This document shows, in pieces, positions 1 through 9,685 of a DNA stretch of 64,000 nucleotides (positions are counted from its first letter, which is position 1; each line of letters begins with the position of its first letter). The stretch lies in the NCBI GenBank assembly GCA_964036045.1, contig OZ038381.1:124193708-124257707 (forward strand), read 5' to 3'. The DNA is from Eutreptiella sp. 'Long Island Sound 2002' (taxonomy: Eukaryota; Euglenozoa; Euglenophyceae; Eutreptiales; Eutreptiaceae). The translations under genes and the position numbers were made by a program. The notes below the pieces were generated by a model that saw nothing but the letters and a program-made list of their open reading frames with translations, was not told the DNA's origin and did not search any database.

Positions 1-150
1 TGCGTTTCAGGCAAGGTAGCCTCATTGAGTTGTTGGTAGTCCACAGCGAGGCGCCATTTACCTTTCTCTTTCTTGGATGCAACAAACCGGTTGGACGCCC
101 GTTTGGAGGGAGGGCATAGCTCCATTGAACCCGGAGCTGAAAAAAATTCT
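1..150 (-). pseudogene. gypsy reverse transcriptase, N-terminal fragment (partial at edge)
   Basis: The minus strand encodes a gypsy-type RT start: residues SNRFVASKKEKGK are followed by WRLAVDYQQLNEAT, which matches the family pattern FVxKKDGKWRxxVDYRxLN of RT fingers/palm blocks 1-2. The catalytic YxDD block would lie beyond the left edge. The frame upstream (150-360) is broken by stops in all three frames, so this is a remnant. It belongs to element A and follows the protease at 1676-2041. Confidence 0.8.
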
Positions 151-351
151 CCACCACCTCTTACTCCGCCGCGGCCCATTCACTCACCAGCCTTACAGGT
201 GTCACGCACTTGGGCTTAGCATTGGGATATAGGTCAAGATTACTAAAACCCAACCGCTCCGTACCACAAACCTGAGGATGTTCCTGGCTTGGGCGTAGAA
301 AAACCTCTCCACTAAACACATCCCTCTCATAGTGCGCCAGGATGCATCTCC

Positions 352-1354
352 TCATGAGCTCCACCTACAGAGACGCAATAGGTTCTTGGGCGGTGACGAC
401 ACCACCCCCACGGGACGCCACCAACAAAGGCTTGGCGCCGTTAGCCTTCTGGTCAACCTGCTCAATAACCCTTCCTCAATTTTTGCAATGTGTGAACACA
501 CGCATTCTTGTGCCTCCACTTCTTCGGGGGTGGGGTCAAGGGTAACGAGGGCGACGAATTTTTTGTGAGTCCCTTGGTATGTGAAAGAGCGCACCGAAAC
601 CAAATGGTTTGGCCCCGTCTTGTCCTCCGACTCCTCTTCGAAGGTCATGCCTGGCTGGTCATTTGTGTCAGGGTTAGCAAGGCCCGGTGCCAAAACGGAG
701 GCCACAAGACATTTAGTGGCCGTCAACCCTTCCTCTACAAGCCCCCCGTCAACGTATAGTGCCACTGTGGACAATTTCTGTTGAGGAAGGGGCCTGAGGT
801 AAGAATCCTGGTGACGGCGGGCCATAGTCCTGGGCCCAGCAAGATGAGATCCATGCAGAGTAACCTCCATAAGGGGTTCCAACCACTCTTTATGTGTCCG
901 ATCTGGCCCTACGACGGTGGCTCGTATTTTTTTTTGCCAAATTTTGCGGACACAATCGGACAACCGATGGTATGGCGGGCATGTGCCATACAATTCAGAT
1001 GCTTCCGCGGGGGTAGAAAGGAAACACGCGCGGCCCAATGTGGCTCGAGGGCGTAGTCTAACTGCTTCCAAATGGACCCAGCACGCCGTGTAGGTAAGAA
1101 ATTACGGGCAAGGGCCTCGGGAGCACGATCAACAACTGCAACGCACAAGCCCGATCCTGCACGGTGGCCACGGAAGAGACTATCAGGGCATAGGATATGT
1201 GTTTTTTTGCTTCAACGCGGTTGGGTGGCTCGTCGTCAGGGGGCGTAACCACAATGGCCCGGACCAGGTGTGTTGGTGTCGCCGCTCCAATGATTGGAAC
1301 GGCTATTCCCCATACAGACTGACGTGACACTTTACCATGAATGGGTTTGACCAA
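352..1354 (-). pseudogene. gypsy pol spacer between protease and RT
   Basis: Two overlapping minus-strand frames (1058-1354 and 352-1071) lie between the protease-like block and the RT start of element A. The longer one contains an acidic, Glu/Thr-rich stretch (EEESEDKTGP) and TLDPTPEEVEAQE, but no domain I recognise. Position and strand make it most likely the linker region of the pol polyprotein. The frame change near 1060-1070 and the stop before the RT show that it is no longer translated as one protein. Confidence 0.5.
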
Positions 1355-1675
1355 AAATGGTTTGCGGGTTCACGGAGTCTTACAGCAGTCCTCAATCCAA
1401 AAACGGGAGGCTGATGGTGAGAGCATAAAAAATTGAAACAACTAAAAATGGCTCAAACAGTGCTCATAACCCCACAGATGCCCCAACACTATATCCCAAG
1501 AGAAATTAGGGACAGCGTTTGGGGACACACCATACTGGGGAATGCAGGGAAGTGAAATACTACCGTCCGCAAACCCCGTAATTTGAATTCAGACGTCTAT
1601 TTCCTCGTCCCTTCCGGCAAGAAAGTTTCATTATCAACTTGGAGTAGGCACCTCCGTTAGAGGAAGTCGTATTGT

Positions 1676-2041
1676 TCAGAGACTTGGCCCTACAAATTTT
1701 TTTCGGTTCGTTAAGGCGAGCACTTGGCACGCAAAATCCATCAACGCACGGAGAGTTTTGAGGTTTCCATTTCGTGAAACAACCGGAACGGAGAGTTCGG
1801 TTTGAAAATCACCACTCCCGATGTGCCCCTCCATGACACACCAAGGACTGAGAGCGACCGTAGTGTCATAGGGGTGCCGGAGGATTTCTCCTCTCGAAGG
1901 GGGCGCCTCCGGGCCCTTATACCGACGTCCATGCTGTTGCGGCAGTCCTATCCCTCCTTTATCACCCCAACCGCCCTTGGGCGTGCCAGCTTTAGGTTTC
2001 CCCCTTTTACGGCCCGACAGTGGTTCTGAGGAACCACCCAA
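1676..2041 (-). pseudogene. retropepsin-like protease remnant of element A
   Basis: About 121 codons on the minus strand. The segment GNLKTLRALMDFACQVLALT aligns with the active-site strand of retroviral-type aspartic proteases, where a D-S/T-G triplet is expected after LxALxD. Here the triplet reads D-F-A, so the catalytic Gly and Ser/Thr are lost. The N-terminal part is Gly/Lys-rich (GKPKAGTPKGGWG), as expected for a gag-pol junction. It lies downstream of gag and upstream of the RT in element A. Identification rests on this motif and the gene order only. Confidence 0.55.
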
Positions 2042-2510
2042 TGGGAGTCATTGCATGGGGACTGGGGTTTACACACCCAACTCCTCCCATTTGGTGGCAC
2101 CTCAATCAATGCTGCAGTCCATGTCTGTGTGTTTAGGTTTCTTCTAATGGTTGGTACACTGTACCCAAATGGGTTGCTTGGAACGTCTCGGTTTAGGCGC
2201 GAGGGACAAAGAAGGAAGTTTAGAAGAATTCTTTGCCGTTTGGGTTCTTATTTTTGCCCACAGAATTGACGCAGGGGTTCGTTGGCTTGGCGGTGATTTG
2301 ATTGATCATCTTTGTCTCCGCAGGCATGAGAGCGGGGTAGGTCGTAGAAATAGCGTCAACCGCGTTCACCCCTGTTTTCTGGAGAGAAGGGTGATGTATG
2401 TAAATTGCCGTCGTCTGGTCTCCTCGATTGATAGTTTCGAGACACTACCTCTCCAAAACATCTTTAGAGACAAAGGCATAGATCTCATCAGGCTTCAAAT
2501 GAGGCCTAGG

Positions 2511-3580
2511 TTATTTCTCTTTCATGCTGTAACCATTGGTTTGAACTGAGTTGTTGAGGTTCAAGACCTGTGCCATCAGGCACGGGTTTTTGCAATTACC
2601 TACGGGCCCCTGCCCGACATAAGACACAATCTCGAGAACCGTAGTACTATGTTGAGCACCATACCTCCTGAGTTCATCTTTGAATGCGGCACGACCAGGC
2701 AAAGGATCAAGGCCGCTAAAATCAACCACACAACTGTCGACTTATTTTGGCCTCCTTCTCCACCACCTTTTCCTTGATGCAAGAGACCTTGCTTAGAAGC
2801 TGCTGACAGATCACATGGGGCCGGGTCTGGTTACTCAAAGGCAGCAAACGTTGCCAACAATTGTAGAAGTCCTTGGAGTCCAGGAAAGACACTTGTCCTT
2901 CGACCAATCGTTCGCTGAGGGCTCGCCATCTCTCATTGGCCCTAGAGGGGTCATACTCATGGCAGCGGTGCTCCAAAAGGTCCCACAATTCTTTGAGGGT
3001 GGGAGGGGTTCGTTGGTGTTGAGTACCTTTGGCAACTTGTGTAGTGATGATCCCCTTTAGCCACAGCTGGGGCAAGGTGCTTAAAATCGAGCCCGCCTCA
3101 TTGGCTTCCCTGTAGGCGGGATCACACCTCCCCAACCATTGGTGCAGTTTTTCTACCCACTCGTCATAGCTCCCTTGTTGCCATTCAAAATATGGTGTTG
3201 GCATGTTACTATTCTCCAGCACTTTGGTGTAACTCTTTTGCAGTATAGGCATTTGATACGGGTCGTACGCGGGGAGAGTAATGGTTGGGGATGCACCCGT
3301 TGGTGCAACCTTCATCAGAGAAACCGTGCACGTGTCGGTGGGATAAGAATGCATGCACCAGGGCCTCCTGGGGGAGGTGAAGATTCTTTTTGTGAGGAAA
3401 TTAATGTCCTTTCTTGAAGAGGAGTCATCTTCCACACTGGTACAAGGGGCCGTAGGCTCCGGAGGATACTCCTCAGGCTTCAGCAATGCCGTCCAGTTGG
3501 GGAGAGTGGTGCCCTTGTGTTTACCAGTAACTTCCCTCCATCTAGAATTGGTAGGCTCCTCGTGAGCGGGGGGAGGGGGT
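2511..3580 (-). pseudogene. gag-like protein of element A (frameshifted)
   Basis: Minus-strand gag-like region. A capsid-like helical block contains VEKLHQWLGRCDPAY and KELWDLLEHRCHEYD and is shared almost residue for residue with element B (21165-22085), where the same frame stays open to the end. In A a single-base change near 2725-2730 moves the C-terminal part (SGLDPLPGRAAFKDELRRYG) into another frame. The N-terminus ran on across the present transposon boundary at 3596 into 9686-9800. No signal peptide or membrane segment is visible. The role in particle assembly is inferred from position upstream of protease and RT. Confidence 0.7.
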
Positions 3581-3595
3581 GCAAATGTATTGGGA

Positions 3596-3622
3596 CCCTA
3601 CGTGCTCATTTGGATCAGGTAC
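3596..3622 (+). repeat. left terminal inverted repeat
   Basis: Begins CCCTACGTGCTCATTTGG and matches the reverse complement of 9659-9685 with two mismatches (the first base, and one R position after GGATCA). The flank to the left ends in GA. Confidence 0.9.
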
Positions 3623-3638
3623 CCTTGAATTACCCAAG

Positions 3639-3703
3639 TGAAACCGTGGTTCAACCGAGTTCAACCGCGCACTTTCATTACGGCTTCCCCACGGTTGAAC
3701 CCC
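3639..3703. repeat. left subterminal GGTTGAACC cluster
   Basis: Contains GGTTCAACC, GTTCAACC and GGTTGAACC plus the string GCTTCCCCACGG. The same strings recur at the right end (9565-9637) and inside the introns at 5539-5625, 6449-6604 and 7589-7674. Subterminal repeats of this kind usually bind the transposase; that role is inferred. Confidence 0.8.
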
Positions 3704-4176
3704 TATCGTGGTACAGCAACAGATTGCTAAGTAGCAACCTGAAAACCGCTATTTTTCAGCCCTGCAAGAGATGCCACACCCCCTAAAAAGAATGTTTTTG
3801 AAAGCCTTCTTACCTCATTGGTTGAAAACACTGGAGACCTATTTCTCTGCAATCATATTTCACTGCGGTGGTGGTGTAGGCGCCAGTGGCGGCGGCTGTA
3901 TTGGTGAGACCGCATGGCTTCACCATCAACTTTTCGTTGGCGTGGTGACATACACCCCTGCGCCTTGTTTGGATTCCCTTTAGGACTTTGGACCCTTTTT
4001 ACTGAACAATATTTACATGCAAGCCTACACTTGATTGTCAGAAGCATGTTTCCTCATGGATTGCACTAAAATGTAACCGGCTTTCGAGGTGGTTCAACCG
4101 CTGGACAGGCGCGCGGCTGCAGCGGCTTCACCGGTTCAACCGCTGTTGCACGAAGCGCTACACAAAAAACACATCT
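3704..4176. other. transposon left arm, non-coding
   Basis: No convincing reading frame. It contains one further GGTTCAACC pair at about 4091-4143 separated by a GC-rich spacer. It lies downstream (minus strand) of the dioxygenase stop codon, so it is probably 3' untranslated sequence plus the transposon arm. Confidence 0.5.
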
Positions 4177-4719
4177 TCACCTTGAAAAGCCAAACCTGAC
4201 CAGTTCATTTTGCATCGCCACAGGCAGACGTCCCCATGCAATGCCTGTGTACGGTACGAGCACAATGCGCTGTCCAGACCATGCCAGCGGCATGTGGGGC
4301 CTAAGAGCGTTAAACATGACCCCATATCGAGGATCCACAATGTGTCCCCATAATAAATCACACCCCCAACGTATCCATGCAGGACGAGAAGGCCCATTTG
4401 CACAAGGTTGGGCACTGGTAAACAGTTCCCCCCCTACAAAATCACCCAGGGCTATTTCCCCCGTAGGGAGACTGTCATCCTTTGGATGCGTATGTACAAG
4501 CATGGGATGATCACCCACCCCATGGACCACTGCGAGCGCAGTGTAGGTTAGTTGGGGGAGTACACTTCGGATGTGTGCGTTCACGCGCCAGACCAGGTCC
4601 GGATGTCTCCTCGTTTGCACTGCAACTTGCACACGGTGATGCAACTGCACCATTACGGCCCCCCACAACTGCCTACGGTACCGTGCTCCATGTCGCTCCC
4701 GCCACTGCCACCCCCTCAT
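4177..4719 (-). CDS. TET/JBP-like 2-oxoglutarate/Fe(II) dioxygenase domain
   Basis: About 180 residues. Seen: an iron-ligand-like LVHTHPKDD, then IALGDFVGGELF, then GHIVDPRYGVMFNALRPH, and WSGQRIVLVPYT near the end. The order fits the double-stranded beta-helix enzymes of the TET/JBP group: an H-x-D type motif, a G-D-[YF]-x-G-G-x-L turn, a distal His before a short loop, and an Arg that binds 2-oxoglutarate in G-x-R-x-x-L-V-x-Y-T. These enzymes hydroxylate 5-methylcytosine or thymine in DNA. The proximal ligand reads H-T-H-P-K-D-D, so which residues bind iron is uncertain. The frame is the same as that of the acidic exon upstream, separated by one TGA and seven codons before the Met at 4719. 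Confidence 0.6.
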   Translation of the reverse strand: MRGWQWRERHGARYRRQLWGAVMVQLHHRVQVAVQTRRHPDLVWRVNAHIRSVLPQLTYTALAVVHGVGDHPMLVHTHPKDDSLPTGEIALGDFVGGELFTSAQPCANGPSRPAWIRWGCDLLWGHIVDPRYGVMFNALRPHMPLAWSGQRIVLVPYTGIAWGRLPVAMQNELVRFGFSR

Positions 4720-5538
4720 TCCCTTGAGGCACGTGAAAAGTCACTCTTTTGGGAGTGGCTCTTCCTTCACGTGAGGCACTGGTGCACCAACCTCTGGGGC
4801 TGCCTCTCCGTTGTCTTCCTGCTTACATGCAGGCATTTCCTCGTCCTTTGGCGCTCCACCAACCTCCTCAATCTCCTCTCGACCAACCAGGGCTGCAGGC
4901 CAGTCCTCCCCACTGTCCTGGTGCTCCTGCACCCCTGAACCAGCAGACTCCACCTTTTCCTCTTTGACCACCTGTTCTTCACTCTCCTTTGGCTCTGGCA
5001 CCTCCGGCAGACTAGGCACAGGAATGTGCTTCTCATTGTCCTTTGGCTCTGGAATCTCGGGCGGCGTCGGCACAGGAACCCCATTGTCACTGTCCTTTTC
5101 CACTTCAGCCTCTGGCGCGGGAATGACCTCCTTCTCCTCGAGTGGACTGTACGAGTGGAAGTCCTCCATTGTCTTCTTGCCCTCCTCATCAATCGCTTCC
5201 TGTTTCCGGGCGCGGCGCTCTTTCAACGCCTCCTCGGCAGCGTGGGGGTTACTGAAGCTTGTGCTGTCCTTGACTGCATTAACTGGCCACGTTGTCCAAG
5301 CTGCATCGCCCTCCTCCTCCCACTGTGGGGGAAGGAAGACCAATTCTTCCCCCTTTTTGGCCCGGGGGGTCCCCTTCGTGGCTTTGCCCGGGGTACCCAC
5401 GGCCAGACGTGGTTCGCCATCAGGACCGTCCACAATGACCCATCGAATCGGCGTGTTGGCCGCCCATCGGAACCGCTGTCGCAGCTGTTTGCGCGTGTCC
5501 TCAACCGCCAGTCGTCGTTGTTGGGCTTCATCCAGGCT

Positions 5539-5625
5539 CTGCAAAAAGGAAAAAATAGTGAAACCGTGGTTCAGGCGGTTCAAGCGTGCGGTTGAACTAC
5601 ACTTCACCGGTTCAACCGTGCACAC
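5539..5625 (-). other. 87-nt intron built of GGTTGAACC repeats
   Basis: On the minus strand it starts GTGTGCACGGTTGAACC and ends TTTTTCCTTTTTGCAG. Flanking codons are phase 0 (..ALE | SLDEAQ..). The body consists of three GTTGAACC-like 9-mers and CCACGGTTTCAC, a string also found in the left transposon arm. Length is divisible by three and it contains no stop. Confidence 0.7.
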
Positions 5626-6448
5626 CTCCAGAGCTGACGCATGCGCCGATCCCGCAACCAACTCAGTTGCCAGGGCCTTCACATCCTGCACCCTGTCGCT
5701 GGGGAACTTGCCGGAGTCACTCTCGGAACTGGGGGCCGGAACTACCTTCTTCTTCTTCTTCTCTGGGATATGCTTTGCGGCTGGGACCCATTTGTGCTCT
5801 TCAAAAAGGGGGTCTGACTCGTCCGTCTCACTGCTGTCCGGGGCAATTTTTCCGCTCTTTCAAGGAAGCACCGCTGCCAGTTTTGGCTTTCTTTTTCTGC
5901 TTCTTCTCGCCTGAGACTTGGGCCTGCGCGGGCGGTGCTTCAGCCTTTGCACTTGTCCGCTTCTCCTTCCGGAGCTCCTTCTGGGCGGACTGAAACAGGG
6001 ACTTCGGAACCACTTTGCTGCCGGGGGTGCTCGTCTCCTCTGGTGGCGGTGGTGCTGGAAGACGTGGAGGCTTGGGGGCCTTTCCACTGCTCTCGGATGC
6101 TGCACCTGCTCCAAGTGGGCGGTCCCACACACTTTTGTAGAACTCCTCAAAGCTCTCTCCCACAGGACTTGGTTGGGGCGCGGTGGTGACGGCTGAACTG
6201 GACTCCAGGGGCGTTGACCTCTGCCGTTCTGGCGCAGGACTGCCTTGCCCGGCATTGCTCAATTCCCGCAAGCCCCGCTGCACGCCACGACTCATGCGGT
6301 CGACCACTTGAGCGGCGCCAGGGATCTGCCAATACCACACGTCCCACCACTCAACGATGGGCATGGGCGGCCATCGGCCGCGAACGACAATGCCAGGGCC
6401 ACGCCGATCCACCACGAACATGTGCTCAGGCACATCACTGGCGGTCAA

Positions 6449-6604
6449 CTGCAGAAAAAGCAAGGAGGCAGGTGAACCGCAGAAGTGAGGGAACGCGATT
6501 CAGTGTGTAGGAAGGTGACGCTCAACTGTGCACGGTTGAAGACGGTGAAGGCGGTTCAGCCGCATGGTTGAACCCGCTGAAACGACGGTTGAACTACTGC
6601 ACAC
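6449..6604 (-). other. 156-nt intron with GTTGAACC repeats
   Basis: The donor is CAG|GTGTGCAG and the acceptor TTTTTCTGCAG|TTGACC, joining ..QGVQQ to LTASDVPEH in phase 0. At least four GTTCAACC or GGTTGAACC copies lie in its 5' half. Confidence 0.7.
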
Positions 6605-7018
6605 CTGTTGCACCCCTTGGATCGCTCGAACCACACTTGGCTGCACCAATGGCGATGGTGCCATTGCCGTTGGCGCCGCTGCTGCCGTCGCGGCGCTTGC
6701 CTTGGCCTTCTTGTGCTTTCCCCCACCTGAGATGGTGGTGTTCATAGCCAGCATGCTGCTCCGAGTCGCCGTGTACCGCTGGACGTCCGATTCGTCGAAC
6801 CAACTTGGTGGCAACTCCACTGGGGCCTTGAAGAAGAAGCGTGGACCGTGTCCTGCGCTGTGACCACCGCCCCGGCCCACGGAATCCGCGCCAAACAAGG
6901 ACACGCTCCTGGCAACACCGCACCCCGCAGTGGCCCATATCCTGAACAGGGCATCAAGACCTGGTTCGTCCAGGGACATGTGGCCTTGGGGGTCGCCCGA
7001 CAGGCCCACACGCAGCAC

Positions 7019-7212
7019 CTACAATCAGAAAACGCACCACACAAATGCACATCAGAACATTCAAAGACACAAAAACACACAGCAACGAAACGCAGCATGA
7101 GTCATATCAAAACATCTACCAAAAGACCAAATAACACCAGCACAATCAACTAGCAAACAACAAGACAACCGCAAACCAACACAACGACTCCAAAACACAC
7201 TCACAAACAGAC
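7019..7212 (-). other. 194-nt T-rich intron without the repeat
   Basis: The donor is GGAAG|GTCTGTTTG and the acceptor TTTTCTGATTGTAG|GTGCTG, phase 0, joining ..FSKWK to VLRVGLSGD. It is T/G-rich and looks like an ordinary plant-type intron. It lacks GGTTGAACC, in contrast to its neighbours. Confidence 0.65.
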
Positions 7213-7588
7213 CTTCCACTTCGAAAACTCCCCGGCGCTCAGGCACTTCGTCTCCCAGGGGTAGGACTGGACCCCATCCTTGTCCTCTTGGCGGTGCTTT
7301 CTCATCCAGAGCGTCATGGCACGGCGGAACACGTACTTCGGCGTCACGTCAGCCAGCCACCGCCACTCAGGCGTCTCGGGCGCTAGGGTGGTGTCGGGGT
7401 TGCAGGTGTTGTGGACCGCCACTTCTTCCTTCAGCGGGAACTTGTCGGCCAGGTGGGGAGCTGGAGGCGCTGCCGCTGCTTGTGGCGCTGGTGCGGCAGG
7501 TGGATCGGCGCCTTGTCCCGTACCCAGTGCCCGCAGGCAGTCCTGCAAGGCCTTCCCCAAAGACTCGGGGTCCATGGCGCAAAGGCAC

Positions 7589-7674
7589 CTGAGAGAAGCA
7601 GGGGTGAAACCGTGGGGAAGCCGGTTCAACCGCATGGCTCAACCTCCTGAACCACGGTTGAACCACACACACAC
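7589..7674 (-). other. 86-nt intron-like GGTTGAACC segment
   Basis: The minus strand runs GAG|GTGTGTGTGTGG ... CTTCTCTCAG|GTGCC. It contains GGTTCAACC, GGTTGAGCC and GGTTGAACC followed by GCTTCCCCACGGTTTCAC, very like the 5539-5625 intron. It lies between the transposase-like region (stop TAG at 7678-7680) and the dioxygenase gene, so it may be a 5' UTR intron or may once have joined the two. Confidence 0.55.
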
Positions 7675-9475
7675 CTCCTAGTTGCCAGCTTCCAATTGAG
7701 CGTGCACTACGTGCTCATCTTCCTGTCGCCGCTGTCCGTCCCATCGAGGCTGCAAGTTACCCAATACGAAGGCCCCCTCGTTGCGGAGCGAAAGCAAGTA
7801 AGGTGATCGTTTATGGTGACATATAGTGTTTTGAAACCTCTTTGCAATGTGTGCACACCCTTTGACGAATGGATCATATGTCCACCGATAGATAGCGATT
7901 AGTAATTTCCCCATGTCCTCAACGGTAGTGGTGACATGTGGTGTTAGACGCAAACTCTTTGCAATGGGCAACCAATTGGTAGACAAGTGCCATGTCTCTT
8001 CCCCTTCGGGGAAGGACCGGCCTTTCAAAGAAACATTGGTCTTAGCGTCCCTTAGGAGGCTTTGAACCTTGGATCGTTGTGGTACCGTCAACATTGTGGC
8101 TCCTGTGCGCACAAACGTTGTTAAGTATTCACCACATCGTATCACAAGATGAAGAACACACGTGATGACACACCCTATACGGGCATCCACTTTCTATAGT
8201 GGACTTCCGATGCACCATTTTGCACCAACACAACTAACTCCTTGTTTCCTATACTTTAGGAATTTTGCTTCAAGTCTTGTACTTCGTCGCCATTCACACC
8301 CTCCACATCTTTCTTTCTCCCTAGACCATGTCGCGAAAGAATAAATTGAACGGATTTCGAAAAAAATGTTGATAGACCAAGTATATGACGAAGCCAAGGG
8401 CTATCCCCTGCAATAATGACAACAGTTCACACCCAAAACCCTCGGAGCAACATGTAGCCACGGTCAATAATTTGTTGTATTTTTTTTAGTGTCTCTCCAA
8501 AGAGGACACCCACAAGATCCGTTTCATGCTCACTTACGAGAGCAAGGTCAAGGGTCCAATTGTAGAGCAAAGTTCGTGCTATTTGCATGTGGTTTGCAAA
8601 ACCACATGCAACTTGGCACCATGACCTTGCTCCACATGGAAACCCATCACCACGCACTATAAGTGCATAGGGGTGATCATCCTTAACTCTTGGGAAGTGC
8701 ATTTCTTATAGCACATCCCTCTGATCACCTATACATTGTATCCAATCATCCCCATCCCAACGAACCCCAACTCTTCCCTCCTTTATGGTCGTTTTTAGTA
8801 CTTGTCTCTCACTTAACGTGGACCAAGCTTTATCCATCGTTGCATACGACGGAAAGCAATGTGTCCATGGGACGGTGGTTGCACGGGTTTTCTTCTCTTT
8901 GGCATCTTTGGCATGAAATAAGCTTCCTGTACCTAGGGACCGTTGAACCGAGAAATTGGGATAAAGTGCGCGGTTGAACCTGCGGTTGAATGGGTTGCCG
9001 TCATGGCACCAAAAAGCGTCCAATGGTACAAACCACAGAGTATTCACATTTGTGACGCGGCCAACACGTTCCAACTCATATGTTCATGCTTTGGGCAACA
9101 TTGAGCGAATTTTTGCCGTGCAAACGTTGTCATGAAGCACAATCACAATCGGTAATTTGTGATAAGGGTTCCACCGCACCGTTGAACCACGTTGAACCAC
9201 TTGTAGGCATGTGTGCATTATGCCACATACCTTCGCTTCGGCATCCCAAACTCCAAAATGAGGCGCACAGCGTCAGATCCTGTGAAAGCTTTTTTTGTAG
9301 CCCTTTTTGTCTGTTTGAAAACCCTCTGTGTGTTACCAATTCGGTCAGCAAATTGTTTCCATAGGCTTTTTGTTGTGCCGTTTGTGCAAAAATAGGTGAA
9401 CAAGTCGTCCACCAGCTGTTGGTCCCCCCACCCGCTGTAGTGGTTGTTCACCACTTGCTGCCAGTGGTGGGACAT
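7675..9475 (-). pseudogene. transposase-like gene, broken
   Basis: Minus-strand blocks in order: MSHHWQQVVNNHYSGWGDQQ (9475-9231), a donor GAAG|GTATGTGG at 9230, a block with TLWFVPLDAFW (about 9060-9010), a repeat-bearing segment at 8933-9009, then 8932-8430 with VRGDGFPCGARSW and LDLALVSEHETDL, then 8397-7678 ending LEAGN-stop. The segment around RGDGFP could supply a catalytic Asp of an RNase H-fold transposase. An in-frame TAA sits at 8706-8708, another stop lies after ..LLRGFWV, and a third after ..CIGSPL. I assign it as transposase from position inside the TIRs and the charged helical pattern, not from a firm family match. Confidence 0.5.
8933..9009 (-). other. possible 77-nt repeat-bearing intron in transposase gene
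   Basis: Minus strand: G|GTGCCATGACGG ... GGTCCCTAG|GTACAGG, with GGTTCAACC and two GTTCAAC variants inside. The size matches the 86/87-nt introns downstream, but the reading frame across it is not conserved in this decayed copy, so the call is tentative. Confidence 0.35.
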
Positions 9476-9564
9476 TTTTTAAAAAAGGTTTGTCACACGT
9501 CAGTTTCAGGTGGTTATGCAAATATTTTGTTCAGAAAAGCGCGCGCCGCCGCCGACAGCGCTGG

Positions 9565-9637
9565 CGGTGGTTCAACCCCGGTTCAACCGCGGTTCAGCGG
9601 TTCAACTGCGCCCCTTCCGAGTTCAACCGGGTTAAAC
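9565..9637. repeat. right subterminal GGTTCAACC cluster
   Basis: Five close copies of GGTTCAACC-like 9-mers, some overlapping, just inside the right terminal repeat. They form the counterpart of 3639-3703. Confidence 0.8.
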
Positions 9638-9658
9638 CAGGTAAAACGACTGTGTGAA

Positions 9659-9685
9659 GTACTTGATCCAAATGAGCACGTAGGC
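9659..9685 (-). repeat. right terminal inverted repeat
   Basis: Read on the minus strand it starts GCCTACGTGCTCATTTGG, the partner of 3596-3622. The flank to the right begins GAGGTTTGCTG, which resumes the gypsy sequence interrupted at 3595. Confidence 0.9.

Larger units (their letters stand above)
1..3595 (-). mobile_element. Ty3/gypsy element A, gag-protease-RT part
   Basis: Minus-strand LTR retrotransposon body read from 3595 down to the window edge. The order gag, aspartic protease, reverse transcriptase is that of Ty3/gypsy elements. The 5' part of the same element lies at 9686-11270, displaced by the DNA transposon at 3596-9685. Element B at 20616-23590 is a homologous copy and supplies the uninterrupted sequence. 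Every coding block carries frameshifts or stops, so the element is dead. The 3' part and 3' LTR lie outside the window. Confidence 0.85.
4177..7588 (-). pseudogene. multi-exon transposon gene ending in a TET/JBP-like dioxygenase
   Basis: Minus-strand gene inferred from exons 7588-7213, 7018-6605, 6448-5626 and 5538-4177, joined by GT-AG introns; the 7212/7018, 6604/6448 and 5625/5538 junctions are all phase 0. A start is plausible at the ATG near 7575 (MDPESLGKAL). Order of parts: Ala/Pro-rich N-terminus, a Trp-rich block (ETPEWRWLADV), a Lys-rich basic tract, an acidic Pro/Glu region, then the dioxygenase domain. Two lesions are visible: a frameshift near 5838-5855 next to an A5 run, and an in-frame TGA at 4741-4743 just before the dioxygenase domain. 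I infer one original protein of roughly 950-1000 residues. The N-terminal blocks match nothing I recognise. Confidence 0.65.
3596..9685 (-). mobile_element. 6.09-kb TIR DNA transposon carrying a TET/JBP-like gene
   Basis: Its ends are imperfect 27-bp inverted repeats. The element sits exactly inside the gag region of gypsy A. Gypsy B (22231-22250) shows the empty site, and comparison gives a 2-bp target duplication GA. Subterminal regions hold clusters of the 9-mer GGTTGAACC and its complement. On the minus strand there are two gene regions: a transposase-like one (7675-9475) and a dioxygenase gene (4177-7588). Both contain stops or a frameshift, so this copy is probably non-autonomous. The family is unassigned; Kyakuja-Dileera-Zisupton elements are a candidate because they are known to travel with TET/JBP genes. 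Confidence 0.85.

Noticed and set aside
4811-5914. 367-codon Ser-rich frame on the plus strand
   Set aside because: Antisense shadow of the acidic Pro/Glu exon, whose minus-strand reading continues in phase across a GT-AG intron.
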